Notes under the pieces: generated by a model
Databases searched by the model: none
What the model saw: the letters and a program-made list of their open reading frames with translations, nothing else
What the model was told of the DNA's origin: nothing
Shown: positions 1 to 10,429 of the stretch, in pieces
How positions within the stretch are numbered: position 1 is the first letter of the stretch
Layout: each line of letters begins with the position of its first letter
Position numbers and translations under genes: made by a program
DNA from: Deroplatys truncata
Lineage: Eukaryota > Arthropoda > Insecta > Mantodea > Mantidae
Direction: 5' to 3'
Length of the DNA: 64,000 nt
Assembly: GCA_030765065.1 (NCBI GenBank)
Contig: CM060986.1
Coordinates: forward strand, 76,067,573-76,131,572

Positions 1-525
1 AACGAGATCTACATTTTTTGTGTAGTAAAATTTTGTCTATCTTTTATGGTTTACCAGTTATGCAAAAGTCGTTCACAATGAAGAATACTTTTGGAGACAT
101 TCCCAGAAAATTCGAGATATACATTTCATTTCTCATGACATTATCTTAAACATATGATATTTTAATCAAAATCGTTAGAGCCATTTTTGAGAAAATTAAA
201 ATGTTCGAAAAATGTTCCATGTAAAGGGTAGTCTGGGGTGGGGGGATTTTCTTGAAAACCTTCGTGTCGCATCTCTGGAAGATACTGAACCTAAATACCA
301 AGTTTGGTGTTTATCCGACTGTTCGTTTTTGAGTTATGCTGTTCACAGACACACAGACAGACAGACACACAGACACACAGACAGACACACACACGGACAT
401 GTTTCCAAAAATGCTCTTTTTGGATTCAGGAGGTCTCAAAACATGTATTTCCGGTGAAATCTCGGTATCGAATTTTTGGGTGGAATGCAATACTTCCCCT
501 ACTTACTATACGTAGTAGAGAAAGT
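1..525 (-). repeat. 0.85 kb repeat family, copy truncated by window edge
   Basis: This copy is in the reverse orientation and ends at GTAGAGAAAGT (515-525). Its first bases recur almost exactly from about 1240 onward, so it and the next copy are a near-identical pair. It contains a CA/CAGA microsatellite (about 348-392). Short open frames across it are by-products of the repeat. Confidence 0.85.
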
Positions 526-913
526 AAAAATAGAAAATGGTCCGCGCGCGTGTGTGTGAACAGCATAACTCAAAAACGAAAAGTCGGATAACTACCAAAC
601 TTGGCATTTAGGTTCAGTACCTACCAACGATGTGACACGAAGATTTTCAAGAAAATCTCCCCCACCCCAAACTAACCTTTACATGAAAGATCTTTCGATT
701 TTTTTTTATTTTCTAGAAAATCAAAGATCTTGATTAAAATATCATACATTAAGGATATTTAATTATAAATAAAATATATATCTTGAATTTTCTGGGAATA
801 ACCTTGAATTCCACTTCATTTGGAAGAAATTTTCTATAATCTTGTATAACGTAAACATTAAGCGATAGACGAAAACGCACTACACAAAAAATCTGATGTG
901 TTACACTCACATG
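526..913 (+). repeat. 0.85 kb repeat family, internal fragment in opposite orientation
   Basis: This forward-oriented partial copy sits between two reverse copies. It starts within the GTGTGTGTGAACAGCATAAC segment and lacks the left terminus. It shares the segments with ACCAAACTTGG, TTTTCAAGAAAATC and GAATTTTCTGGGAATA. Confidence 0.75.
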
Positions 914-1771
914 ACTTTCTCTACTCTTGTACAATCTATTTTTACAAACGCCTATTCTCCATATGCTTCATGTTAATCGAGATATCGAGATGTCAATCTT
1001 ATTGGTAATTTTCTTGTAGATGCAAGGGGAATATGGTAGGTTATAAGCGATAGTCAAATATTTTAACGCTGGTTGCTATGTGGCGCATTTCATTCTCTTT
1101 GCATGTCCAGGACATAAAAAGAATGAATAACGAATTTGAGAAAAAGTATAAGTATTGAAATATTTAAGGAAATAACAAGCAATATCTCGAAAACGGTTCA
1201 CTCAACAAAAGAAATGTATATGACATAAGTTGTGTATTTTAACGCGATCTACATTTTTTGTGTAGTAAAATTCTGTCTATCTCTTACGGTTTACCAGTTA
1301 TGTAAAAGTCGTTCACAATGAAGAATACTTTTGGAGACATTCCCAGAAAATTCGAGATGTACATTTCATTTCTCATGACATTATCTTAAACATATGATAT
1401 TTTAATCAAAATCGTTAGAGCCATTTTTGAGAAAATTAAAATTTTCGAAAAATGTTCCATGTAAAGGGTAGTCTGGGGTGGGGGGATTTTCTTGAAAACC
1501 TTCGTGTCGCATCTCTGGAAGATACTGAACCTAAATACCAAGTTTGGTGTTTATCCGACTGTTCGTTTTTGAGTTATGCTGTTCACAGACACACACACAG
1601 ACACACACACAGACACACACACACACACAGACACACACACGGACATGTTTCCAAAAATGCTTTTTTTGGATTCAGTGGGTCTCAAAACATATATTTCCGG
1701 TGAAATCTCAGTATCGAATTTTTGGGTGGAATGCAATACTTCCCCTACTTACTATACGTAGTAGAGAAAGT
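914..1771 (-). repeat. 0.85 kb repeat family, full-length copy
   Basis: This copy is bounded by ACTTTCTCTAC (914-924) and GTAGAGAAAGT (761-771 of the 1-kb block), giving 858 bp. It contains a CA-rich microsatellite at about 1588-1640. From about 1240 on it repeats window positions 1-525 almost base for base, so this copy and the first one diverged recently. No long conserved open frame is present, so it looks non-autonomous. Confidence 0.85.
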
Positions 1772-2150
1772 AAAAATGTAAATCTCTTTAAAACAACACT
1801 TTATTTCAACTAAGTTTTTTTTGGCATAAACCATTTCTGAGATATCCGTTATTAAAGGTTCGAATTGTTCATTTATTGGTCATTTTCTGTAATTTCTGTG
1901 AACGTTCAGTTGATTCTCGCAATTCCACTGAAATGGTATAGAATTTAAGGCCAGCGTATACTGTCCAGTTCTTAAACATTTGACTATCACTGTTCCCTTT
2001 GTATCTATAACGAAATGTATAATGTAGCTATTTCTGCAAAGGCTTATTTGGATTGAATTATAGTAGACAAAAAAATAAGCTTTAGAAAGAATAGTTTGTA
2101 TACCTACTAACAAATGATAGAGGGTAGAGAAAGTCATGTGAATTTATCAT
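1772..2150 (+). repeat. 0.85 kb repeat family, 3' third
   Basis: This forward-oriented partial copy has the pieces GAGATATCCGTTATTA, TTTGACTATCAC and the end GGTAGAGAAAGTCATGTGAA. It belongs to the same subtype as the copies at 29462 and 58800. Confidence 0.7.
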
Positions 2151-2351
2151 CAGATTTCTTTTTCTCTTTGCAATAATTATTCGGATTCTTTGCTAAGAAT
2201 GTGGATATACAATGTTTAAGATAAACCTCAAATAGCTGTAAAGCTGCTAATATAAACATGTTAAAATGTTTAACTCAAAAAGGTGTAGATCAACCCTGCC
2301 CTCCAAAAATATAATAGAAATAAATAAAACAATGAAAGTAGATCAATATAT

Positions 2352-2500
2352 GCAAGGATGGCCTCTTAGCTTAGTCGGTAGAGCACTGTCTGCGGTGCGA
2401 GGTGCTCTCCGAGGAATCCGGGTTGTATTCCCGTTTGGGGAGTGGGGATTTTTCTCCAGCAAAGAAAATTCTCTATCCTCAGAGTGGAAGTATGAATTAT
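2352..2500 (+). repeat. tRNA-derived SINE
   Basis: The head carries an RNA polymerase III A box, TAGCTTAGTCGG (perfect fit to TRGCNNAGYNGG), and a B box within GGGTTGTATTCCC. A short unique body and an AG-rich simple tail (gagagagaaagagagaga) follow. It is not a functional tRNA because no acceptor stem closes around it. Confidence 0.75.
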
Positions 2501-2659
2501 AGAGAGAGAAAGAGAGAGATCTAATCTATACAAAAACCAGAAATCCAATGACAACTGTATCAAGTTAAACCAATTCCAAAGGTAAAACGTCGCCAATATG
2601 ACCATTGCAGTTAAAGGCGAGGTATAGTTGTATATATATATATTTGAACTGAGGGAGAC

Positions 2660-3140
2660 ACCTCACGAACCGTGGCCTACATAGGTTTATTGTGCCTATC
2701 ACCCCCCTGGAGGAAGGGGCGAAGCGAAGAGACCACACAGGAGGCTAAGGGCTGTAAGCAGACCGGATACAGAGACGCGCGGAAGTCCCTAACGTTTCCA
2801 AACTCGCAGACCCGTCCCACTGCTGAAACCACTGAGAGTCGAGCAGCCCTCTGGTGTCCACGGGGAATATTCTTTTGAGTGAGCATGCGTCCGGCATCGC
2901 CATACACCACGAAACTTAGAAGCACATCTGAAAGATGAGAAGGAAATGGAATAAAAGAAAAATTACGGAAAGGAAATCGTGGCAGAGAAGAAACCACCCC
3001 AGCATTCGCCTGTGGACTCCGGGGAAAACCACGAAAAACCCATTGGTCAGAGTGGGTCGCCGGGGATCGAACCCGAGACCTCCCGAATGTGGGCCACAAA
3101 TGTTGCCGCCTTAGCCATCCCGCTCGGTAAGGCGGGGTAT
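2660..3140 (-). repeat. tRNA-derived SINE, minus orientation, long body
   Basis: Read on the minus strand, the head (about 3130-3040) has GATGGCTAAGGCGGC (A box) and GGGTTCGATCCCC (perfect B box). The GC-rich body extends to about 2660. A 179-codon open frame on the minus strand across it has no recognisable product. It is judged to be the SINE's own GC-rich sequence. Confidence 0.65.
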
Positions 3141-3629
3141 AAATGGAACAATAAATGAATAAATAATGTAGGTACGCAAAAAGCATCAATATATATGAAG
3201 GGATGATATCTTGCACTAGTTGAAAGCAAATAAATCGCTGGTAAATTTAACATTAACGAGATGGACTGTTTTGTCTCGCCTTCTACTCCATTCTGCATGC
3301 ATTTTTGATTTAGTAGAAATAATTTTCAAACAATTATGTCTGTCTTTGGCTATCTCTCATTCAGTAACATGACCTCTTTAACATATGGTTGGTTAAAGCT
3401 TTAAATATATTATTGTCTTGCGAGACATCCACTTCTAATAACCACACGGCTTAACTGGGCCAGAACGCGTATAAGAACCTTATTAAAAAATTACCAAAAC
3501 TCTCCTCATGGAGAATGATACAAAGGTGCCGCTGTGTCTATGACTGTAGTTTTCAATGACAAAGTACATTTGCCATTTTTGGGATGCAACAATCTCTGAA
3601 ACGGCCAATAGTGAACTTGATACATTTTT
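3141..3629. other. AT-rich DNA, nothing recognised
   Basis: No coding, repeat-family or RNA signal was seen in this stretch between a SINE and a repeat copy. Confidence 0.5.
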
Positions 3630-4005
3630 ACTTTCTCTACTGCTTACTCATAGTAAGTAGAGGAAGTATTGCATTACACACAAAGATTTGATATCGGGAT
3701 TTCATCAGAAATACACGTTTTGGTACTCTCTGAATCTAAAAAAAGGCATTTTAAATGTGTGAGTGAGTGAGTGAGTGAGTGAATGAGTGAATGAGAGAGA
3801 GAGAGAGAGAGAGAGAGAGCAGCATAACTAAAAATGAAAAGGCGTTAAATACCAAAATTGGCATTTAAGTTCAGCTTCTTACGAGGATGAGACAGGAAGA
3901 TTTTCAAGAAAATCCCTCCCATCTCAAACTACTCTTTACATGGCATGATTTTCCTAAAAATTGTCCAACGATTTTAATTAAAATGTGATATATCAATATG
4001 CGATA

Positions 4006-5187
4006 TGTACACTCGTGGACAAACAAGGAGTCATCCCCAGATTCCATGCGACAACCATAGGGTTTCGCTGTTAAGTTTCGTTGACCGAGAGGTTACAAAG
4101 GCATTGCTTTCGCTCATGAACTCTTCGGTTCAAATCTGGCATTAGTTATTTTTTATATTGTTAATTTTATGACTGGATATGTAGAACTGGATGCGTATAA
4201 TATTGCATTAATATAACTTTAGCATTTTAAGTTTTAGGCATATCTATGCACACAAAACATAATTCTATTAAAACACCATTTTAAATAACTAAAGAAATAA
4301 ATACAAGTAAAGTATTATCTTCTAAAACTAAAATACATAAAAAATAAAAAAAATAATATCGGGTGTATGAACCCTTAGCACGTGTAACTGCCCTCAATTT
4401 TCGGGTTATAGATGAAATTAAATCCTTATAGTAACGTGGACGAGAAGCTACAACATCCCAAGCTTCTTGAATTTGTGCCCAGAAGCTATCTTTTGTTCTC
4501 CGCGCATCTGCGGGAAATTCGAGCGCAGCTCCCTTTTCCTCTCAGCCCACACATTTTCAATAGGGTTCAAATCTGGTGAAGAGAGACCAGTCTATCACTC
4601 TGATATCCTGTCTCTCTGAGAACCAATATGAAAGCTTTCGACATATGTGGACAGGATGATTATCCTGTACGAATTCAACAATTCCATCAGGATATCTCAT
4701 CCTCAGATAGAGAATTAAAATGTGCTCAAGTATTACCATGTATTCCGCACTGTTCAGTGTATCGTCCAGCTGCCACAATGCACCTAGACCGTACCTTGAT
4801 GTTCAACAAGATACAGATATGCGACCAATGAAATTGTGACGCCACGTTTTTTGCATCGTAAAAAATAACTATTATATTATGAACTTTACCACATGCCGTG
4901 TATGAAATACTGTATATCGAAAATAAATAGTCACTGTGTGTTGATTAAACATTATCAACAGAAAAAAGTGTTTGCTACATGCGATCTTAACTACAAAAGT
5001 ACCCTACGCTTTGCCATAGCACTACGGAGAAGACACATGGAAGGTAGCATGTTTAATAATGTCGTACAACTTGCTGCAGCGACCACACAACTGTATTGCA
5101 CATGGTGTATAGAAGGCGTTGTGCCGTGTAGGACTTACAAAAATTTGGCGTTTCAGACATGGCTCATTTTTTGTCCACGGGTGTACA
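4006..5187 (-). mobile_element. Tc-type DNA transposon, decayed, with TIRs and TA target site
   Basis: Terminal inverted repeats TGTACACTCGTGGACAAAC and (inverted) TGTACACCCGTGGACAAAA are flanked by TA on both sides, giving an element of 1182 bp. The minus strand between about 4830 and 4440 encodes remnants of a Tc3-like transposase: FVQDNHPVHICRKLSYWF (the second catalytic Asp region), then VIDWS and, after frame breaks, an SPDLNPIENVWA-like stretch. Stops and frameshifts make it inactive. A tRNA-like segment lies near its left end. Confidence 0.82.
4078..4150 (+). repeat. tRNA-like segment (SINE head or relic) inside the Tc element
   Basis: GACCGAGAGGTTACAAAGGC resembles an A-box region and GGTTCAAATC is a good B box about 50 bp downstream. 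The acceptor-stem halves do not pair convincingly, so it is called a SINE head or tRNA relic rather than a tRNA gene. Confidence 0.45.
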
Positions 5188-5760
5188 TATACCATGCTTT
5201 TCAGATGTTGATATTTCAAGTAAAATGCATATCTTTGAATTTTCTACTGAAGCCCTTTTTATTCTGAATGACTTGTTTTATTGGTAAACTGTGTGAGATA
5301 GAAAAATCTTACTACACAACAAATGTAGATCACAAATATGTCACATAATTCTTTTGTGGCGTTAACCATTTCCGAGATATGCTGTTATTAGCTTGAATTT
5401 TCAAATACATATACTTTTTCAAAGCGGTAATTGACTATTCGTTTTTGCCCGCGGTCATGTAAATAGCATTACATTTCACCATCACATAACAAATCCGCCG
5501 TTTAAAAAAATCTGATTATCGCTTTAGCCTAATTTATTCTTAGTACAACGAAATGTTAAATGTGTAACGAAAGTTTATCTCGATTAACGAAAAGTGAATA
5601 GAAGAATAAGCGTTTGTAAAATTGCTTTATAGAAGAGTGAGTGGAGAAATTCGTGTGAACGCAACACAGAATTTTTTTACACCCTGCACCCTCAAAAACA
5701 AACAAAAAGAGATGAGTATAATTGGATCCGAAAACATAGGAAGACATAATTTAAACGTAC

Positions 5761-6186
5761 CTGAATGGCATTGGTGACATTCCAAGCTGCTTGCCACTCG
5801 TTGATCTTATGTCTACTCCTGCCTTCCCCGAACTCTCCACAACCTCCATCACTGCCGAAATCTACGCTTGTGAGACTACCATCGCCTCGCGAGTGTTGGT
5901 AACTCTGCTGCCTCTCAATGAAGCCATCTTCTGCAATGCCACCTTCTGTACTATAATCGCCCGTTTCTCCGGGCATGGTGGCCATCTCTGTGCTCTCGCC
6001 CATCCTCTGGTGGCCTTGTGCGAACCTGACATGTTCTCCTGGACCACGGGCTGAATCCCCGCCTGTAGCTTTGCGTATGGCATCGAGACAAGGACTACTG
6101 TCCGGAATGGTAGCTTTCAATGTCTCCCATGCAACATTCAGGGTTGCTCTTAGTGGGGGAATCGGAATGCTTCCAAAACCTACCAT
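5761..6186 (-). CDS. VGAT: VGAT/VIAAT first coding exon (vesicular inhibitory amino-acid transporter)
   Basis: This exon encodes the cytosolic N-terminal domain (142 residues) of the proton-coupled transporter that loads GABA and glycine into synaptic vesicles (SLC32A1 / unc-47 family, AAAP superfamily). The last residues, KINEWQAAWNVTNAIQ, match the family signature just before the first membrane segment (human KITAWEAGWNVTNAIQ). The frame then meets a consensus donor, CAG|gtacgt, in phase 0. Upstream of the signature lies a hydrophilic, Gly/Glu/Ser-rich stretch, which is typical of this variable region. The start chosen is the ATG at 6186 (context AGAAATGG, purine at -3 and G at +4). The frame stays open a little further upstream but only from a GTG codon. 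Membrane-spanning exons are not in the window; transcription runs leftward, so they lie beyond position 1. The family is the only reasonable reading; the exact start is less sure. Confidence 0.9.
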
Positions 6187-6850
6187 TTCTAATAAAAATA
6201 ATGTTTCTAAACTCGCAAAATCTAGCACTCTAATGTTCAGTTCTGTTTATTTTTTTATTTTTTTTTTATTTGCAGAAGTAGTATCACCTACTTCAACATA
6301 CCTTTTTATTTGCTCTGATAACAAATGTAACTTAATAACAAAAACTGGACATATTACTAAGTCTGTCGGATACGTATATACTAACCATATCACAGAGTTA
6401 TTTGCAGAATTACTGGGGCTTATTTAATTAAATAAAATCTCTGACACATGTATTATTTTTCTGTTCGATCATGAACATTACTCTACGCTAGGCATCTATA
6501 TATACTGTTGTACAGCAAAGAACAAATAGGCCGGTTTTTAATAGAATCACTAGCGTTTCCTACAATGGAAAATGTCTAGTAATGAAAAGTAAGTACTTAC
6601 TTTGAAGTACAAGTATACATACTGAAATATTCTTACTTCCTTATGCTGGATTCGTCAAGATGAAAATGGATGCCATTAGTCGCTATGATATGCGACAGAT
6701 ATTAATAAAAAACGCTATATATCCGTAGCCTATGATATCAACGATATGAACGTGTCTTTTTTTGTCATTTTAACCTGTTAATTCGACCCTAGACGTTACT
6801 TTCTGTGTATTTATCACCCACTAGCGTAGCCTGAATATTACATGGAAGAC
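6187..6850 (-). other. 5' flank of the VGAT coding exon, probable 5'UTR/intron
   Basis: This AT-rich DNA lies immediately upstream of the VGAT start codon. No obvious splice acceptor with a pyrimidine tract is seen on the minus strand close to the ATG, so the 5'UTR may continue without a break. A long T-rich tract at about 6246-6272 (A-rich on the transcribed strand) is the only notable feature. Confidence 0.35.
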
Positions 6851-6854
6851 ATGA

Positions 6855-7060
6855 GATAATGGTCCGGCCCACAGACTCCGAGCGCTGTTCTCGGATCAAT
6901 TCGATGCCACCCCGTGAAGTGGCGGTTCGCCGCCAGAGGGGTAAAGCCGATTGCAACGCCACGTGCCAGCGTAAGCCTAGGATTGTGGCAAATCTGCGAA
7001 TTACTGTTAGCAATTCAAATGAGCATCGCAGTCGCAAACAGGCTATTACTAATATATTGC
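6855..7060 (-). promoter_or_regulatory. CpG/GC-richer block, candidate VGAT promoter or 5'UTR exon
   Basis: About 200 bp stand out from the AT-rich surroundings by GC content and many CpG dinucleotides. They lie about 0.7-0.9 kb upstream of the VGAT start codon. The block contains two inverted repeats: TGGCGG-ttcg-CCGCCA (6920-6935) and CCGAG-(7 nt)-CTCGG (878-894 of the 6-kb block). Both strands are open for about 95-119 codons, but no known protein is recognised, which fits a GC effect rather than a gene. Promoter or 5'UTR function is inferred from position and composition only. Confidence 0.35.
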
Positions 7061-7144
7061 ACTTGTTACACGCGAAGCACTTTGTAATTACACCTTTCGC
7101 TAATCCATGCACTGCGATAACTACCTCTAAGAATACAATATAGC

Positions 7145-7540
7145 ACATTTTATAATTTTAAAGTTAAAATTTTGGCATTTGTTGCTTTTTAGACGAGGAA
7201 TCGCCTTAACTCCTGCATCTAAGAAATCGAATAGATACGAAATAGAGATTATGTAAGTAAATTAAAAGAATACTCTGTATCAAAGAAGTTAATAAAAATC
7301 GCAACTAGCAAGGCAAATGAAAGATGACGATAAACTCGAAAGATCAGTAATCAAATATAGAATTGAATGTCAATAAAACAAATGCAAAATCGAGAAACAC
7401 TGGCGAGCAGATTTCAAATAGCATTAAGGAAATTACGAATAAACATAATTTCTTATTTTGTGTTAAAAAGAGTGCGTCAGCCTTTTGGTTTCGTTTTCTT
7501 TAATTTTGGGTTTAGAATAATTAGACAATTTTAAAGCTAT
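7145..7540. other. AT-rich DNA, nothing recognised
   Basis: No gene or repeat was identified between the GC-richer block and the LINE fragment. Confidence 0.45.
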
Positions 7541-7544
7541 TAAA

Positions 7545-8244
7545 GCTTTATCTGTAAATCTAGACAAAACAAAAGTTGTTAAATCGATCACCACACACTC
7601 CAATGGAAATTGGGATTAATGACATGTTACTAGGACAAATAGACAACATTAAATTTCTGGGCCTCCAAGTAGACAGATATTTAGATTGGAAAGTTCACAT
7701 TACGTATATCTTACCCAAACTCAGTTCTGCCTGTTATGCTATCCGAGCACTGGTAAATGTCAGTTCTATAGATTCGCTTAAATTAGTACACTATACATAT
7801 ATCAACTCTATCATTGAATATGGAACATTATTTTGGGGAAACTCGGTAGAAAGTAAACGAATATTCCTCGTGCAAAAGAAGGTTATAAGAATAATTTCTA
7901 GCACCCATAGCAGACACTCTTGCAAACATCTTTTTAGAAGACTGAAGATATTGACCCTACCTTGCATGTACATATTTTCAATGTTAAAATTCTATGTATG
8001 CCATCGAACCACATTTATTACAAACATGGAAATTCATGAGATAAACACTAGACAAAAGGGTAACATCCAACATCCCAGTGCAAAGCTTTATTGCTTCCAG
8101 AAAGTTGTATATTATGAGACCATAAAAATATTTAATACTCTCCCTAATGATCTTAAGGGAAAAGTTGACAATTTCGATGTCTTTAAAACTGCTGTTAAGA
8201 GTACCTATGCTCAAAAGCATATTATTCTGTACAAGATTATCTGA
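7545..8244 (+). pseudogene. LINE (jockey-type) reverse transcriptase, C-terminal fragment
   Basis: The frame starting upstream of 7576 reads LSVNLDKTKVV, then shifts. It continues as IKFLGLQVDRYLDWKVHITYILPKLSSACYAIR, then SIIEYGTLFWGNS, LVQKKVIRII, CKHLFRRLKILTLPCMYIF, and ends with FNTLPNDLK. These are the thumb and C-terminal segments that follow the catalytic core in jockey/I-group non-LTR retrotransposons. The catalytic YADD part is absent, so this is a 5'-truncated copy, which is usual for LINEs. One frameshift lies near 7600; the rest (222 codons) is intact, implying modest age. Confidence 0.85.
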
Positions 8245-8968
8245 ATGACAAATTATCCTGATGATAATACATATATAGCTCTCTATGTAATATTAGTAAA
8301 TATTAATGACAATTGCCAGTTTTCCAATTGCCTGTTCTAGAATTAATGAAGCTATTTAAATGTATGTATATTAAGAACTGACAGTAAATGCTATGCATTA
8401 CAAACCAAATAGAACAAAATGATGAGACGAACAAAGGTACAAGCCTAGTGAAAGTTAAAATAACTGTTCTTGTCTATAAATATAATGTTAACCTTATAGC
8501 GGTAGGGAGGTACTCGATTTTGTACAAAATTACACCTGATTTGTTTCATTTTGTATATAATATGTCTTTATTTTGTTTTAAATGTTCTGTATTCTATGTA
8601 ATATTTATGTATATATGTAACCATATTGTACATTTCCTTGACACGCATATAGTATATCTCTATTTTATTTCAAATTTTCTATATTCTGTGTAATATTTAT
8701 GTTTATATGTAATTTTTGTACATTTCCTTGACATGTTCTATGTTCACAAGCCTTTATGGTGCTAGTGAACTCACAGAATGCAATCCCATCTAATCTAAAA
8801 GATGTTTCAAATGCTGAGCGTTTCAGTTCCTAATCACTTAATGTGACCCACTGTCACATTCACACATTTATCTTTAAATCCAGTATTCTGTAATTTGCGT
8901 GCATATTTTTCATCCAAGAACTATATTTTACGTGTTATTTCATTGTTCCTTTCCGTTTCATTTTATCA
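8245..8968 (+). other. AT-rich 3' region after the LINE fragment
   Basis: This is probably the 3'UTR of the LINE, at least in its first part. A short internal duplication is visible (TTCTATRTAATATTTATGT near 8590 and near 8690). Nothing else is recognised. Confidence 0.4.
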
Positions 8969-9350
8969 CTTTCTCTCTACCGCATATCTATGGTAGATAG
9001 AGGAAATATTGCATTCCACCCAAAAACTCTCCGGAAATACATGCTTAAGTAGACTGAACCCAACAAATTTTTAGAAAAATGCGTGTGTCGGAGAACAGCG
9101 TAACTAAAAGTTCTGATAACTTTCTATACCCACTCTTCCACAAGCTATTCTTACAAAAGCCTATTCTTCTGTCTGCTTCTTGCCAATCGCGATAAACATT
9201 TGTAGAAGTGGTTTCATTGCACTTTGCATGTAATACAGGGGGTACAGTAGGCTAAAGAGATAGGCAGATTTTTTAAAAAGTGGATCACTATGTGAGGGAT
9301 TTGAAATTCCATACTGTTTGCTACATTAAACCTGAAAAAGTAAAGGTATT
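8969..9350 (+). repeat. 0.85 kb repeat family, degraded copy
   Basis: It begins with CACTTTCTCTCTACC and GGAAATATTGCATTCCACCC, lacks much of the centre, and ends in the ACTTTTTCAGGT-type segment. It is much more diverged than the copies at 1-1771. Confidence 0.6.
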
Positions 9351-9619
9351 TGAAAACGTCAACCAATAATAAAGAATATAAGTTGATAAAATTCCGTATA
9401 CGTAAACAACGATCTAAATGTATAACACTTACTGAATCGATTCATAATAAGATTCAATACGTCAGCATGGAACATTCGAGTTTTAGACGGGCAAATCCTA
9501 TGGCTACGCTTTGCGGCTTAGGGCCCTCAACGTTGGGCTACGACTTGCAGCATAGGCTCCTCAATAATATACAAAGATCCATGAAAAAGATCAGAATTTT
9601 CTAAAGATCCATTCCATAA

Positions 9620-10290
9620 TTGTGTTTAACGAAATCCGGATTATGTGTGTAGTAAGGTTTTGTCTGTTCCTTACGGTTTACCAACTGTACACAACTCTCA
9701 CAATGAAGAGGATTGCCAGGCTATTCGCAGAAAATCGAAGATATAAATTTTATTTGTCATGCAAATATCTTAAAGATGTGGCATTTTAATAAAAATTACT
9801 AGAGGCATTTTTGAGCAGATAAAAAATAACGAATTTTGTTTTCTATATAAAGGGTAGGCTTGTAATGAAAGGGTTTTATTGAAAATCTTCGTAACGCATC
9901 CTGCTATAGACAATTTTTATTAAAAGGCCATGTATTTAAACCTGTTATTTCTGCGAATAGCTTGCTAAGTCTTCATTCTGAATGAACTGTGTATAACGTT
10001 AAATCATAAAGTAGACTAACGCCTATTATATTAAATATGTAGATCTCGCTAAAACACACAGTAGCATTAATCTTGCTGTTAGTTTGAATTTTCCAATGCT
10101 TCAAGTGCTTGATCACCACTTAATTGCTTCTCGCAATTTCAAGCAATGCATATAGACTTTCAAAGCCGGCATAGAATGATCCGCGTTTTAAACATTTGAC
10201 TAACAAAATACGTTATGAAATAATTTTTTTCAAACGTTTATCTCGAATTAGCTTTTTTAAGAACAGCTTGCAAAATATACAACATTTTAA
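9620..10290 (-). repeat. 0.85 kb repeat family, degraded fragments
   Basis: Reverse-oriented fragments carry GTGTAGTAAGGTTTTGTCTG, GGTTTACCAACTG and AGAGGCATTTTTGAGCA. They are followed by a forward-like piece with TAGATCTCGCTAAAACACAC and TTTGACTAACA. Internal rearrangement is evident. Confidence 0.6.
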
Positions 10291-10429
10291 AACGTTTCAG
10301 TATAATTGTATGCATAAATAAATGGAAATACCTGTATTTATTTATACTTTAAACTGGTACACAATAAGTTGCAACCAGAATTTGGTGATGTTTATCACCC
10401 TTAATCCATACTACCACTGCAAGATGTTC

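Larger units (their letters stand above)
3630..5662 (+). repeat. 0.85 kb repeat family, copy split by a Tc-type transposon
   Basis: The left end ACTTTCTCTAC begins at 3630 and the right part resumes after 5189, ending in gtgGAGAAAttcgtgtgaa near 5660. The middle is interrupted by the Tc-type element at 4006-5187. A GAGT/GA microsatellite (about 3757-3819) replaces the CA tract of other copies. The nesting shows that this repeat copy is older than the transposon insertion. Confidence 0.75.
1..5760 (-). other. VGAT: 5' part of VGAT intron 1 (repeat-filled)
   Basis: This stretch begins at the gtacgt donor of the VGAT exon and runs to the window edge without any segment matching the expected next VGAT exon (the first membrane helix, GMF-LP- type). 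It is filled with the 0.85 kb repeat family, SINEs and a Tc-type transposon. That it is all one intron is inference from the missing downstream exons. Confidence 0.6.

Noticed and set aside
1551..1761. Cys/Val/Ser or Thr/His-repeat peptides
   Set aside because: They are translations of a CA microsatellite inside the 0.85 kb repeat.
2352..2440. Possible functional tRNA gene
   Set aside because: A and B boxes are present but no closing acceptor stem; sequence continues into a SINE body and simple tail.
2677..3216. 179-codon minus-strand frame
   Set aside because: It lies over a tRNA-derived SINE with perfect B box; there is no known protein motif.
1..5760. Second VGAT exon
   Set aside because: It was searched for on the minus strand by the expected first-membrane-helix sequence; none was found amid the repeats.
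6187..6228. Upstream extension of the VGAT frame
   Set aside because: It begins with a GTG codon; the ATG at 6186 has good context and is the more likely eukaryotic start.
5975..6427. 150-codon plus-strand frame
   Set aside because: It is antisense to the VGAT exon, whose identity is secure from the WNVTNAIQ motif and the donor; the frame shows no family motif.
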